From an uncultured Eubacterium sp. (lineage in GTDB: Bacteria > Bacillota > Clostridia > Peptostreptococcales > Anaerovoracaceae), in the NCBI GenBank assembly GCA_900551775.1, contig URXI01000013.1, positions 1-31,929 on the forward strand: a stretch of 31,929 nt of DNA. The letters run 5' to 3'. The notes below the pieces were generated by a model. It had not been told where the DNA came from and made no database searches. It saw nothing but the letters and a program-made list of their open reading frames with translations. This document shows positions 1-9,500 of this stretch, piece by piece. The first letter of the stretch is position 1; every line of letters starts with the position of its first letter. The position numbers were made by a program, and so were the translations under genes.

Positions 1-39
1 TCTGATCCATGGATTACTCGGTCTTAGTGCAACAACCCC
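1..39. repeat. Left copy of a 39-bp terminal inverted repeat
   Basis: Bases 1-39 are the exact reverse complement of 31880-31918. The repeat begins about a dozen bases past the asnS stop codon and runs off the window edge, so its true length on this side is unknown. Read outward it starts GGGGTTGTTGCAC. That start resembles insertion-sequence termini, but the family cannot be named and no transposase is present. Confidence 0.85.
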
Positions 40-51
40 CCATGCTTGTTT

Positions 52-1446
52 TTAGAATTCTGCTGTCTTCGGCGTTCTCGGGAACGGCAGTACGTCTCTG
101 ATATTTCCCATGCCTGTGATATACAGGATGATTCTTTCAAGGCCCAGTCCATAACCGGCATGCTTGACTCCGCCGTATTTGCGGAGATCCAGATACCACC
201 AGTAGTCCTTCTCGTCCAGACCCAGCTCTGCCATTCTTGCAGTCAGGACGTCCAGACGCTCTTCTCTCTGGCTGCCACCGATGATTTCGCCAACGCCCGG
301 CACGAGCAGGTCACAGGCTGCTACGGTCTTGTTGTCGTCATTGAGCCTCATATAAAAGGCTTTGATTTCCTTCGGATAGTCAGTTACGAAGAGCGGCTTC
401 TTGAAAATCTCCTCTGTCAGATAGCGTTCGTGCTCTGTCTGCAGGTCGATACCCCATTCAACGGGGTACTGGAATTCCTTGCCGGACTTCTGCAGCAGAT
501 CCACAGCTTCCGTGTAAGTCACCCTGCCGAAGTCGGAGCTTACGATGTTGTCAAGCCGTTCAAGCAGACCTTTGTCCATGAACTTGTTGAAAAAATCCAT
601 CTCTTCCGGTGCATGCTCCAGCACGTAATTAATGATGTATTTGACCATGGCTTCCGCCAGCTCCATGTTATCCTCGAGGTCAGCAAAAGCGATCTCCGGC
701 TCAACCATCCAGAATTCGGACGCATGCCTTGCGGTATAGGAGTTCTCTGCTCTGAAGGTCGGTCCGAAGGTGTACACGTTTCTAAAGGCCAGAGCAAAGG
801 TCTCCGCCTCCAGCTGTCCGCTTACAGTCAGGCTCGTTTCCTTGCCGAAGAAGTCTTCGCTGTAGTCAATTTTGCCGTCTTCTGTTCTAGGGGGATTTTC
901 CATATCGAGAGTCGTGATTCTGAACATTTCGCCGGCGCCTTCACAGTCGCTGCCCGTTACGATAGGCGTGTGGACATAGACAAAGTCGTTATCCTGGAAG
1001 AACTTATGAATCGCATAGGACACCAGGGATCTGACTCTGAATACTGCTGAAAAGGTGTTGCTCCTCGGTCTCAGGTGAGCGATCTCCCTCATAAACTCCA
1101 TGGAATGTCTCTTTTTCTGCAGCGGATAATCAGCCGCCGAATCGGCTTCTATGACGACTTCTGCAGCTTTGATCTCAAAAGGCTGTTTCGCTTCCGGCGT
1201 CAGAGCGACAGTTCCGCGAACCATCAAAGCCGATGAAATCGGCGCTTTGGCAATCTGATCGAAATTGTCAATCTTGTCTGCTTCGTACACGATCTGGACA
1301 GATTTGAAAAAAGTCCCATCGTTAATCTCTATAAACCCAAACTTATTGGAGCTTCTATTAGTTCTGACCCATCCTCTGACTACGATTTCTTTGTCAGCGT
1401 ACTGTCCAGTGTTCCTGTGAAGCTCTCTAAGCTGTATATCTTTCAT
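52..1446 (-). CDS. asnS: Asparaginyl-tRNA synthetase
   Basis: Cytoplasmic class IIb aminoacyl-tRNA synthetase that charges tRNA-Asn with asparagine. The N-terminus is an OB-fold anticodon-binding domain (VVRGWVRTNR, residues about 15-110). The catalytic core follows, with motif 2 around the FRAENSYTARH segment and motif 3 near the C-terminus (GYGLGLERIILY), ending FPRTP. At 464 residues it has the usual bacterial AsnRS length. The open frame extends 37 codons further upstream, but the ATG at 1446 is chosen because an AGAAGG-type Shine-Dalgarno lies just before it and the OB-fold begins right after it; the extension would also overlap the promoter. It is transcribed alone from the promoter at 1529-1557. 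No T-box features are visible in the leader. The stop codon sits about a dozen bases from the left terminal repeat. Confidence 0.96.
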   Translation of the reverse strand: MKDIQLRELHRNTGQYADKEIVVRGWVRTNRSSNKFGFIEINDGTFFKSVQIVYEADKIDNFDQIAKAPISSALMVRGTVALTPEAKQPFEIKAAEVVIEADSAADYPLQKKRHSMEFMREIAHLRPRSNTFSAVFRVRSLVSYAIHKFFQDNDFVYVHTPIVTGSDCEGAGEMFRITTLDMENPPRTEDGKIDYSEDFFGKETSLTVSGQLEAETFALAFRNVYTFGPTFRAENSYTARHASEFWMVEPEIAFADLEDNMELAEAMVKYIINYVLEHAPEEMDFFNKFMDKGLLERLDNIVSSDFGRVTYTEAVDLLQKSGKEFQYPVEWGIDLQTEHERYLTEEIFKKPLFVTDYPKEIKAFYMRLNDDNKTVAACDLLVPGVGEIIGGSQREERLDVLTARMAELGLDEKDYWWYLDLRKYGGVKHAGYGLGLERIILYITGMGNIRDVLPFPRTPKTAEF

Positions 1447-1528
1447 TCTTTCTACCTTCTTTCGTAATAGCTTATTTTTGGCGGGTCCGTACCAGCCCGA
1501 AGATTTGCGAAAAATCATTAATAAATTT

Positions 1529-1557
1529 ATCATACCATGCCCATCAGGATTGTTCAA
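1529..1557 (-). promoter_or_regulatory. Sigma-A-type promoter of asnS
   Basis: Minus strand: TTGAAC (1552-1557), a 17-bp spacer, then TATGAT (1529-1534), about 80 bases before the asnS ATG. A perfect dyad CGGGTAA-T-TTACCCG lies upstream at 1595-1609. It could be an operator, but nothing links it to a regulator. Confidence 0.75.
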
Positions 1558-1628
1558 GTGGGGATTTACCTGTAAAAGGTATTTTGCCCAACATCGGGTA
1601 ATTTACCCGTCGCTGGCAGCACAAATCC

Positions 1629-2549
1629 TCAATTTTCTTTGAATCGATACCTGCCTTTTCCGTGACCGGATACCGGTTCGACGATTTCCGCCTGTACCAG
1701 TTTGGAAAGCAGTTTAGAAGCACCTGAACTTTTCAGTTCAAGAAGTTCCATAACAGCACTTCTGCCAAAGACTTCATCATAGCCGAACTCCTCAAAAATT
1801 CGACAGATATGAATGTTTGTTTTTGCAGAAAACCCTTTCCCTTTTTCGGCAAGTACACTTTCAATGTCCACTTTTCTATGTTGAATATCCACTTTTGCTT
1901 CTCCAATGTCCACTTTTGCACGACTCAAACATCTGCTTACACGGAGGTCTCGATTGCGGAGTGCACTTTTTTCGTTCAAAAGCAGATTTCTAAGAAACGT
2001 CTCAAGATACGCTGTTGTTTCATAGACGCCATTTTCCAAGTTTGTATAATTTGCTCGGACAAGGGCATTTCTGAAATACCATGCATTGTCTGCAAAAATA
2101 TCGTTGGTTGCCGAAAAACCGAGCACTCTGAGGTACTTGATGAGGAACACTGCCGTTATCCTTGTATTTCCTTCACCAAAAACGTGGATTTGCCAAAGCC
2201 TTGAGACAAATACAGCAAGATGATGAATAATTTCATCCACTGAAAGGCCTTTATAGCTGAAATTCTTTTCCTGTGAAAGATCATATTCAAGGGTGGCTTC
2301 AAGCTCCGAAGCACTGCCGTACATAACTGTTGCCCCGTCCAGAACCCACTCTTAGCTGTCGATCAACTCCCTTGCCTCTTTTATCGTGATCTTACCCTCG
2401 ATGTTTCGAATGGCGGTATCAATCAAATATTTAGATGGTTTGAGTCCGTCTACGTCTTGAAGTCCAATTGCCGTACTCCACACATAGCCTTTGCTGACCT
2501 TGTCAGGTTCTGACTCTCTCAAATATTCCTTAAACGGGTCTTTTTCCAT
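1629..2549 (-). pseudogene. Fic-domain protein with N-terminal antitoxin-like segment, broken by internal deletion
   Basis: Two in-phase pieces separated by one stop codon. The first (2549-2352) is a 65-residue segment of the kind that opens clostridial Fic proteins (GYVWSTAIGLQDVDG, then IEGKITIKEARELIDS), resembling VbhA-type antitoxins. The second (from 2348) starts EWVLDGATVMYGS and holds the Fic motif HVFGEGNTR, a threonine replacing the usual Gly/Lys before Arg. It ends in a region with three KVDI repeats and a winged-helix-like tail (GHGKGRYRF). In intact relatives, as I recall the family, several tens of residues carrying the first Fic helices lie between LIDS and EWVLDG. Their loss would join TA and A into the TAA seen at 2349-2351. 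The start at 2549 has a good AGAGAGGTG site. Fic enzymes AMPylate target proteins; this copy is probably dead. Confidence 0.8.
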
Positions 2550-2581
2550 ATTTGCACCTCTCTTAACTGGTTTCTTGTGTA

Positions 2582-2782
2582 CTACCTTCGCTCTGATCCT
2601 TCTGTTGCAGATAAAACATTGCCTTCTGTCCTACATCCTGATGTGATATTTTCTCTGTAAAGATTTTGCCAGTTTCTCTGCACAAGGGCTGTATTGACCG
2701 CTTTATATGCAGCTTCTCGTGAGGATTCAATAATCCCGCACATATCTTTCAACAAATCATCCGTTTTTACAAAATTAGCCAT
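2582..2782 (-). pseudogene. N-terminal fragment of a DUF1016 (YhcG-type) protein
   Basis: The first ~38 residues (FVKTDDLLKDMCGIIESS, then AVNTALVQRNW) look like the conserved N-terminus of DUF1016 proteins, predicted PD-(D/E)XK-fold nucleases often found in defence and restriction islands. Full-length members exceed 300 residues. Here similarity ends at NW and an unrelated stretch of about 28 residues follows to the stop. In the +1 frame a different open stretch (ending QKDQSEGSTQETS) runs to 2574, so a deletion with frameshift probably joined two remnants. No strong ribosome site precedes the ATG. A 17-codon frame starting near 2823 behind a GGAGC site overlaps it and may be a further remnant. 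With the Fic pseudogene it forms a decayed accessory island between asnS and lysS. Confidence 0.5.
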
Positions 2783-2871
2783 AAGACTATTTTGTCCGTT
2801 TTTTCTAACTTACTCTCCATAGCCTTTGCTCCTTCCGATCTTGTTTCCTTTTTTACCGATCCTATAGCCAA

Positions 2872-2901
2872 AATGGGCAATCCCTTTTGGAACTGCCCAT
2901 T
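2872..2901 (-). terminator. Rho-independent terminator after lysS
   Basis: On the minus strand a 13-bp stem (AATGGGCA continuing through GTTCC, two G-U wobbles) closes an AAAA loop and is followed by TTTT. It lies about 30 bases beyond the lysS stop codon and ends the greA-lysS unit. Confidence 0.8.
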
Positions 2902-2932
2902 CATGTTGTCAATTATGCAATTTTGATTCGTC

Positions 2933-4897
2933 TTAGTACAGCTTTGCGCCTGCCGGAATCTGGTCGTCTACGATCAGAAGGTTCAGTCCTTCTTCGCCGT
3001 CATTCTCGTAGACTGCGGAAATCAGCATGCCGCAGGAGTCGATGCCCATCATTTTTCTAGGCGGGAGATTGGTGATTGCAATTGCCGTTCTTCCAATCAG
3101 TTCTTCCGGCTCGTAATATTCATGGATGCCGCTCAAGATAATGCGGTCTGTATCAGTCCCATCGTCCAGCACGAACTTCAAAAGCTTCTTGCTCTTTGGC
3201 ACGGCTTCGCACTCTTTGATCTTCACAGCTCTGAAATCAGATTTACTGAAGGTATCAAAGTCAACGACCTCTTCAAACAAAGGTTCGACTTTTACCTTTG
3301 AGAAGTCGATTTCTTCTCTCTTAAGTGGAGCCTGTGGTGCAGCTTTCTTTGGACCTTCACCTTCCAGCGGTTTCATAGTCGGGAAGAGAATGATATCTCT
3401 GATGGACGGTGCATCGGTGATGAGCATGATGACTCTGTCGATACCCACGCCCAATCCGCCTGTCGGAGGCAGTCCGACTTCCAGCGCGTTGACGAAGTCC
3501 ATATCCATCGGATGTGCTTCATCGTCTTCGCCGGAATCCAGCTGTGCCTGCTGCGCCGTAAATCTCTCGAACTGGTCGATCGGGTCATTGAGCTCGGAGA
3601 ACGCATTGGCGATTTCCCATCCATTGATATATGCTTCAAATCTTCTTGTAATTCTCGGATCTTCCGGGTCTCTCTTTGACAGCGGTGAGATTTCAACCGG
3701 ATGTCCTACGATGAATACTGGTCCGTCCAGGTATCCTGGAACGTCTTCACAGTAATCTTCAAACATCTCAGCGATGATCTTTCCGCGGGTCCACTTGTTG
3801 GCATCTTCTGGGTCCATGCCGTATTTGATGGCCGCTTCTCTGGCTTCTTCATCTGTGTCGATTTTGCTGAAGTCAACGCCTGTGATTTCCTTTACGGCGT
3901 CCGCCATGTTCAATCTCCTCCAAGGCGGTGTTACGTCAAATTCTTTGCCCTGGTATTTGATAATCGGAGAACCGTTGACAGCCATGGCAGATTTGTACAC
4001 GACCTGCTCCGTTACGTCCATCACGCTTTCCATGTTTCCGTATGCCATGTAGCATTCCATGGAAGTAAATTCAGGATTGTGGTTTCTGTCCATGCCTTCG
4101 TTTCTGAACATCTTGCCCATCTCGTAGACACGATCCAAGCCGCCGACAATCAATCTCTTCAGATAAAGCTCGTTAGAAATACGCAGCTTCATGTCGATGT
4201 CAAGAGTGTTGTGGTGGGTGTTGAAAGGTCTCGCATTGGCGCCGCCTGCGATGGTCGTCAGAATCGGCGTATCCACCTCAAGGAAGCCGTAGTCTTCTTC
4301 TAATACTCTCTTGATCTCATGAATGATGACAGATCTTTTGATGAACATCTCTCTGACTTCCGGATTCATGATTAAGTCTGTATATCTCTGTCTGTATCTC
4401 ATATCCTGGTCCTTCAGACCGTGCCATTTGTTCGGCAGCACCTGGAGGGACTTTGACAAGAGCACCAGTCTCTTGACCTGGATAGAAATCTCGCCAGCCT
4501 TGGTCTTGAACACGGTTCCTTCGACACCGACGATGTCGCCGATATCATAGGTCTTGAACCAGTCGTATTCCTCAGCGCCGATGTCGTCTTTCTTGACCAC
4601 GCCCTGAATTCTGCCCTGCTTATCCTGAATATCGATAAAGGCCATCTTTCCCATTCTTCTGAAGGCCATAATTCTGCCGGCACAGGAAACCTCCTGATCT
4701 TCCATGGCGTCAAAATTTTCTTTGATGTCCATGCTGTGAGCCGTCACGTCCCATGTCTCCTGGAGGAAAGGATTTCTGCCAGCCTCCTGCAGCTTCTTCA
4801 GCTTTTCTCTTCTAATCTGTCTCTGTTCATTTAACTTTTCTTCCGATAGTTCTTCAACTTCCGGGTTCACATTCACGTTATTATCTTGTGTACTCAT
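2933..4897 (-). CDS. lysS: Class II lysyl-tRNA synthetase with C-terminal tRNA-binding domain
   Basis: Charges tRNA-Lys in the cytoplasm. After a charged N-terminal tail comes the OB-fold anticodon-binding domain (AGRIMAFRRMGKMAF), then the class II core with motif 2 (FRNEGMDRNHNPEF) and motif 3 (GLGVGIDRVIML). The last ~110 residues form an extra OB-fold of the EMAP/Trbp111 type (FDTFSKSDFRAVKI ... LPPRKMMGI), as found at the C-terminus of many MetRS proteins. That brings it to 654 residues, against about 490-500 for the common form. Such extended LysRS proteins are known in Clostridia. The frame opens at a GTG at 4906, but ATG 4897 is preferred because AAAGGTGG stands five bases before it. 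It lies 16 bases downstream of greA, so the two are co-transcribed, and a terminator follows at 2872-2901. Confidence 0.95.
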   Translation of the reverse strand: MSTQDNNVNVNPEVEELSEEKLNEQRQIRREKLKKLQEAGRNPFLQETWDVTAHSMDIKENFDAMEDQEVSCAGRIMAFRRMGKMAFIDIQDKQGRIQGVVKKDDIGAEEYDWFKTYDIGDIVGVEGTVFKTKAGEISIQVKRLVLLSKSLQVLPNKWHGLKDQDMRYRQRYTDLIMNPEVREMFIKRSVIIHEIKRVLEEDYGFLEVDTPILTTIAGGANARPFNTHHNTLDIDMKLRISNELYLKRLIVGGLDRVYEMGKMFRNEGMDRNHNPEFTSMECYMAYGNMESVMDVTEQVVYKSAMAVNGSPIIKYQGKEFDVTPPWRRLNMADAVKEITGVDFSKIDTDEEAREAAIKYGMDPEDANKWTRGKIIAEMFEDYCEDVPGYLDGPVFIVGHPVEISPLSKRDPEDPRITRRFEAYINGWEIANAFSELNDPIDQFERFTAQQAQLDSGEDDEAHPMDMDFVNALEVGLPPTGGLGVGIDRVIMLITDAPSIRDIILFPTMKPLEGEGPKKAAPQAPLKREEIDFSKVKVEPLFEEVVDFDTFSKSDFRAVKIKECEAVPKSKKLLKFVLDDGTDTDRIILSGIHEYYEPEELIGRTAIAITNLPPRKMMGIDSCGMLISAVYENDGEEGLNLLIVDDQIPAGAKLY

Positions 4898-4913
4898 CTC
4901 TACCACCTTTGTC

Positions 4914-5393
4914 TTACTTGCTGATTTCTTCTATTCTATAATGTAAGGTTCCGTCAGGAACTAATATCTCGACGATTTCTCCAATTCGTTTTCCCAAAAG
5001 ACTCTGTCCGACAAGTGACTCGTTGGAAATCTTTGCCGGTTCCGCAAAAGGATCAGCCTCTGTAGAGCCGACAATGACGAACTCCTGCTCCTCACCGCTG
5101 CCCGTGTCTTTCACTCTCACTTTGAGGCCGACGTTCACCTGGTCGCCTGAAACCTCGTCTTCGTTGATGATCTTCGCATTTCTCATCATGGTTTCCAGCT
5201 TATGAATTCTCTCTTCCAGTTCTGCCTGCTCGTTCTTTGCTGCATCATACTCCGCATTCTCAGAAAGGTCTCCGTAGGAAATCGCTTCCTTTAATCTTTC
5301 GGAAACTTCCTTTCTTCTGACGGAAACCAGTTCATCTCTCTCCGTCTCCAGTTTATCGTAACCCTCCTGGGTTAGAAGTATTTCTTCTGACAT
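4914..5393 (-). CDS. greA: Transcription elongation factor GreA
   Basis: Binds the RNA polymerase secondary channel and stimulates cleavage of backtracked transcripts. The length of 159 residues is normal. Residues 1-75 form the antiparallel coiled coil, with the acidic tip GDLSENAEYD (D42 and E45 correspond to the catalytic acidic pair). The C-terminal FKBP-like domain ends VPDGTLHYRIEEI. The start is well defined by AAAGGAG seven bases upstream. The gene is first in a greA-lysS operon with a perfect-consensus promoter at 5433-5461. Confidence 0.96.
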   Translation of the reverse strand: MSEEILLTQEGYDKLETERDELVSVRRKEVSERLKEAISYGDLSENAEYDAAKNEQAELEERIHKLETMMRNAKIINEDEVSGDQVNVGLKVRVKDTGSGEEQEFVIVGSTEADPFAEPAKISNESLVGQSLLGKRIGEIVEILVPDGTLHYRIEEISK

Positions 5394-5413
5394 ATCTTAA
5401 TCTCCTTTCAGGT

Positions 5414-5461
5414 AATGCCATTTGTCCCGCGTATTATACTCTACAAATGGGCATTTGTCAA
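5414..5461 (-). promoter_or_regulatory. Consensus promoter of greA-lysS embedded in an inverted repeat
   Basis: Minus strand: TTGACA (5456-5461), a 17-bp spacer, TATAAT (5433-5438), a perfect match to the sigma-A consensus, starting four bases past the stop of the upstream gene. A dyad surrounds the -10: 5443-5455 in the spacer pairs with 5414-5425 around the start of transcription (AATGCCATTTGT with one bulged base). Because one arm lies upstream of the start of transcription, this suits a DNA operator better than an RNA hairpin. Confidence 0.85.
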
Positions 5462-5464
5462 TGT

Positions 5465-6556
5465 TTACACATACACTATCTGCACATTGCGGCAGTTGGT
5501 AACATATACCACCGACGCATAATTGATTCCAAAGGAGACGATATCTCCAACCTTGAAATCTCGTTTTGCCTCTTCTATGTCTAATATGGTGTGATCGCTG
5601 GAAGCCCCGAGGATTTCCACGCCTTCATCCTGCGGGAAGATTTCGTCGATGCTGCCGTAATCCACTTTGCCGATGGCAAGCAGCGCCCTTCTGCGGATAC
5701 CTCTGTCCACGTATTCCGGCGTATGGCCAAAGGCGTCTACCGCAATCTCGCCTACGGGATGCGACGGCTTATCCTTCACCTCGATGACCTCTGCCTTCAG
5801 GGTGTAAACGTCCTGGTGCATCTCACTCATATCATAGCCGTAGAACAATTCCAGGTCCCTCGCCAAAAGGATCCCTTCGCCGATTCGCAGGAAATTGACC
5901 CTTTCTGGAATATCTCCGTCGAGAACGCGCATAAAGCTGGATGTGGCTCCGCCAGAAATGAGTTCCAGCTGTCTTCCAATGCGGGCTTCGATTTTTTCCG
6001 CAATGGCAACTAGTTCATCAAGCTTTTCTTCTGTCGCCAAAATGGAGCCATAGCAGCCTACGTTGGTGCCAACGCCAGCTAGTTCCAGATTCTCCATCTC
6101 CTTTTCAACTTTGACCGCGACCTCTGTCATTTCGTCCTTATCCCAAAAGCCTTCCCGCAGGTCTCCCAGGTCAGCCATCAAAATGACTTTGTGTTTTTTC
6201 CCCTGCTTACCGGCTTCGGCATTTAGGGCTTCTAACACCTCCAATTCACTGTTCAGCGAAAGATCCGTCAATCTGATAACGTCTTCGATTTCGCTCAGCA
6301 TCGGAATTCTGATCAGCATCAAAGGCTTGTCGATGCCAAAATCCTTTGCATCCTGCAGCTGTTCCAGCCTGGATGAAGCGATATACTTGACGCCGCCGTC
6401 AGCGAACTGTTTGACACACTGCGGAATGCCAGTGGTGCCTTTGATGACGCCGGCAACTTCAATTCCTTTTTCGGCACATTTGCCGACCACATATTCCACG
6501 TTGTGCTTCAAATAGTCCAGATTAATTTCAACTCTCGGATAACCCTGCTTTTTCAT
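5465..6556 (-). CDS. orr: Ornithine/alanine racemase family PLP enzyme (Orr-like)
   Basis: Fold-type III PLP enzyme of 363 residues, predicted to interconvert L- and D-ornithine or a similar amino acid. The PLP lysine is probably K39 (GVIKG). The remainder follows clostridial ornithine racemase closely as I recall it: ADLGDLREGF, the GGATSS phosphate-binding region, NFLRIGEG, HPVGEIAVDAFG, RRRALLAIGKVDYG and EILGASSDH. The upstream GTG at 6559 is rejected: the ATG at 6556 has GGAGGAG eight bases before it and overlaps the TGA of the preceding acyl-CoA synthetase gene by one base. The two are therefore translationally coupled. In amino-acid-fermenting clostridia Orr feeds D-ornithine into reductive or oxidative ornithine breakdown. 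No other ornithine gene is in the window, so the substrate is inferred from similarity only. Confidence 0.8.
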   Translation of the reverse strand: MKKQGYPRVEINLDYLKHNVEYVVGKCAEKGIEVAGVIKGTTGIPQCVKQFADGGVKYIASSRLEQLQDAKDFGIDKPLMLIRIPMLSEIEDVIRLTDLSLNSELEVLEALNAEAGKQGKKHKVILMADLGDLREGFWDKDEMTEVAVKVEKEMENLELAGVGTNVGCYGSILATEEKLDELVAIAEKIEARIGRQLELISGGATSSFMRVLDGDIPERVNFLRIGEGILLARDLELFYGYDMSEMHQDVYTLKAEVIEVKDKPSHPVGEIAVDAFGHTPEYVDRGIRRRALLAIGKVDYGSIDEIFPQDEGVEILGASSDHTILDIEEAKRDFKVGDIVSFGINYASVVYVTNCRNVQIVYV

Positions 6557-9500
6557 CACTTGTTCTCCTCCTTGTTGGAATCTACAAATCGTTTGATCTT
6601 CTTTCCCGTGGTTTTCTCAAAGTCTTCTTTTCTAATCTTTACTTTTTTGATCTTTTTATAGTATGCGAGTTCTTCGTTGATCTTGTCTACTTCTTCCCAG
6701 ATCAATTCTCTCGCCTGTTCCTCCGTATAATCCTCACCAAGGGTTTCTACGACTTCCTCCGCATCTAAGGTTACCGTTGCGACGATGGACGTATCGTTAG
6801 ACCCGTCTTCTCCCTCGTCTCCCCATACCATGCTCTCTGCGATGTATGGGATTTTGCCGAGGAGATATTCCAGCTCTTCCGGGAAGACGTTCTTGCCGTT
6901 TTTGGTGATAATGACGTTTTTCTTTCTTCCTGTAATATATATGAAGTCTTCGTTATCTACATAACCCAGATCGCCGGTATAGAACCAGCCGTCCTTCAGA
7001 ACTTCTGCGGTTGCTTCCGGATTCTTGTAATATCCCATCATGACGTTGCCGCCTTTGAAGCAGATTTCTCCGATGCCGTCTTCATCTTTGTCGATGATCT
7101 TCACTTCCATGCCCGGCAGCAGATGGCCTACGGATTTGTTTCTCATATCCTTTGGCACATCCGGATTCAGTGCTGCCATCGGCGAGCACTCCGTCAGACC
7201 GTAACCCTGCACGGCAATGATGCCGATATCGTTAAAGAACTGCAGAATTGCCGGATCAATGGCTGCGCCGCCGGAAATGATGACTCTCATTCTGCCGCCG
7301 AATACTGCCAGAATCTCTTTCGTAAATGGTTTGCTGATGTCCAATCCGATTTTCTTGGTCTTTCTATTCATAGCCAAAAGCCTGGTCAGAAGCTTTTCCT
7401 TGCCCTGTGCCCTGACATTTTTCCAAATCTTTTTATATAGCGTCTCGATCAGAACCGGTACGCCCAGAATCATGGTCGGCTGAACCTCTTCCAAATTCTT
7501 AGTGATATATTTGAGTCCCTGGCAATATGCGATGGCTGCGCCTTTGTACAGCGGCATCAAAAATGCACAGGTGCATTCGTAAGTGTGATGGACCGGCAGG
7601 ACTGAGAAAAAGATATCCCAGGTGTTTACGTTGAGGATGGTCGGTGCCGCCATCAAATCTTCCGCCAGGTTTCTGTGAGATAACATGACGGCTTTAGCCA
7701 TGCCAGTCGTTCCAGAGGTGAACAACAGGACACTCATGTCGTCAGCGATAATCTCCGCATCCAGGAACTGTCTGTCGCCCTGGGCTACCTGGTTCTTACC
7801 TTCTTCCACCAGGGCACTCCACGAAAGCACGTCTTCCTGGTGCTCCTTTGTATCAAAATTGATGAGGACCTCCAGCGGTGTGTTGCCGCCGTCTTTCATC
7901 TCTTTAAATGTCTTCTCAAATTTCTTTCCGAAGATGACGCAGGACACTTCCGCTTCGATAATCAGATGTTCCAGCTCTTTGGCGCTCAGTTCCTTGTCCA
8001 GAGGCACGACGACACCTGTTCCATTGAGCGTTGCAAGATAGCTGGATTCCCACTGATAGCAGGTCTCTCCGATGATACCGATCCGCTTGTTTTTCAGACC
8101 TCTGTTGATCAAAGCAGTCCCCAGTCCGTTGACATCGGCAAGGGCCTGTTTATATGTGATAGAGCTGTATGGCTGATCTTTCTCAAACTTCTGCATGAAA
8201 GCCACATTATCGCCATATGCTTCTACGCTGGTCTCAAACATGTGCTTGATATCCGTTATCGGCCTGCTGGTCTTGTATCTCACATAAGGGTCTTTACTGT
8301 CTTCCAGTGCCTTAGCAAAGGCCTTGGCACGTTTCATCTCCATGTTTTTTATTTCCTGATAATTCATTGTCTCCTCTTTCCCGGTGTTATGTTCTGTATT
8401 TGCTCCATAGCGTTTGATTTTACCGGTGGTTGTCTTGTCAAATTCTGTCTCTCTGATATTAATCCGCTTTACGTTCTTATATGCAGGCATGGTCTTGTTT
8501 GCATCGTCCACGATCTTCTTGTAGAAGTGGTAGACCTGGCTGCTATTCATTTCGCCCTGCTGCTCTTCGAGTAGTGGATAGTTTGGATAGATGTCCGCAG
8601 TCACCATCACGTTTCCTACCTTCTGATCTGCTACGCCATAGACGACCACTTCCTGAATCAGCTCATTTTCCATCAAAACGGCTTCTACTTCTTCTGGGAA
8701 GATGTTCTTGCCGCCCTTGGTGACGATGACCGTCTTCTTCCTGCCAGTCAGATAGAGAAATCCGTCCTCATCAAAATATCCCAGGTCGCCGGTATAAAGC
8801 CAGCCGTCCCTAAGCACCTCTGCTGTCGCCTCTGGATTGTCGTAATAACCCATCATCACGGAAGGTCCCTTGCAGGCGACTTCCCCGATCCCGTCTTCGT
8901 CCGGGTCGACGATTTTGACTTCTGTCTGTGGCATCGGTTTTCCGACGGAAGCTGCTTTGCTGTATCGGTCCTGATTGACCGCGATAATCGGCGCATTTTC
9001 GCTCATGCCGTAGCCTTGCATCATCGGCAGACCCATAGCTTCGAAATCCTCGATGACCTTTGGATCGATGGCTGCGCCGCCAGCGATAAACAGAGTAATG
9101 TTGTTGCCGAAGTTCTGATGAATGGCTTTGAAGAGCTTCTTCATCAGTTTCTGGTTGTTGTACAGTTTCAGTTTTCTGGACAGGTCGATCGCCTTGCGCA
9201 GCTTCTCTGCCTCGCCTCTGCTTTCCGCCTGCTTCCACATGCCCTTGTACATCTTTTCAAATACGAGAGGCACACCCAGCATGATATTTGCTTTTGCTTC
9301 GATCATATTCTTCTGAATATATTTGATGCCTTCGCAGATTGCCACTGTCTGTCCCTGGTAGAACGTCGTGCAGATGCTGCAGGTAAATTCATATGCATGG
9401 TGAATTGGCAGAATGGACAGAACGATGCCGCCCTCTGGAATGTGAACCAGCTTTGACATGTTGTAGACGTTTGCTACGATGTTTTTGTGGGACAGCATGA

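Noticed and set aside
46..1050. Long plus-strand frame opposite asnS, and similar frames opposite lysS, the acyl-CoA synthetases and the GGDEF gene
   Set aside because: They lie antisense to clear genes, lack ribosome sites and show no recognisable motif; they follow from codon bias of the true genes.
1447..1628. Possible T-box riboswitch before asnS
   Set aside because: No AGGGTGGNACCGCG-type core and no terminator-antiterminator pair in the leader. The greA-lysS leader is too short for one.
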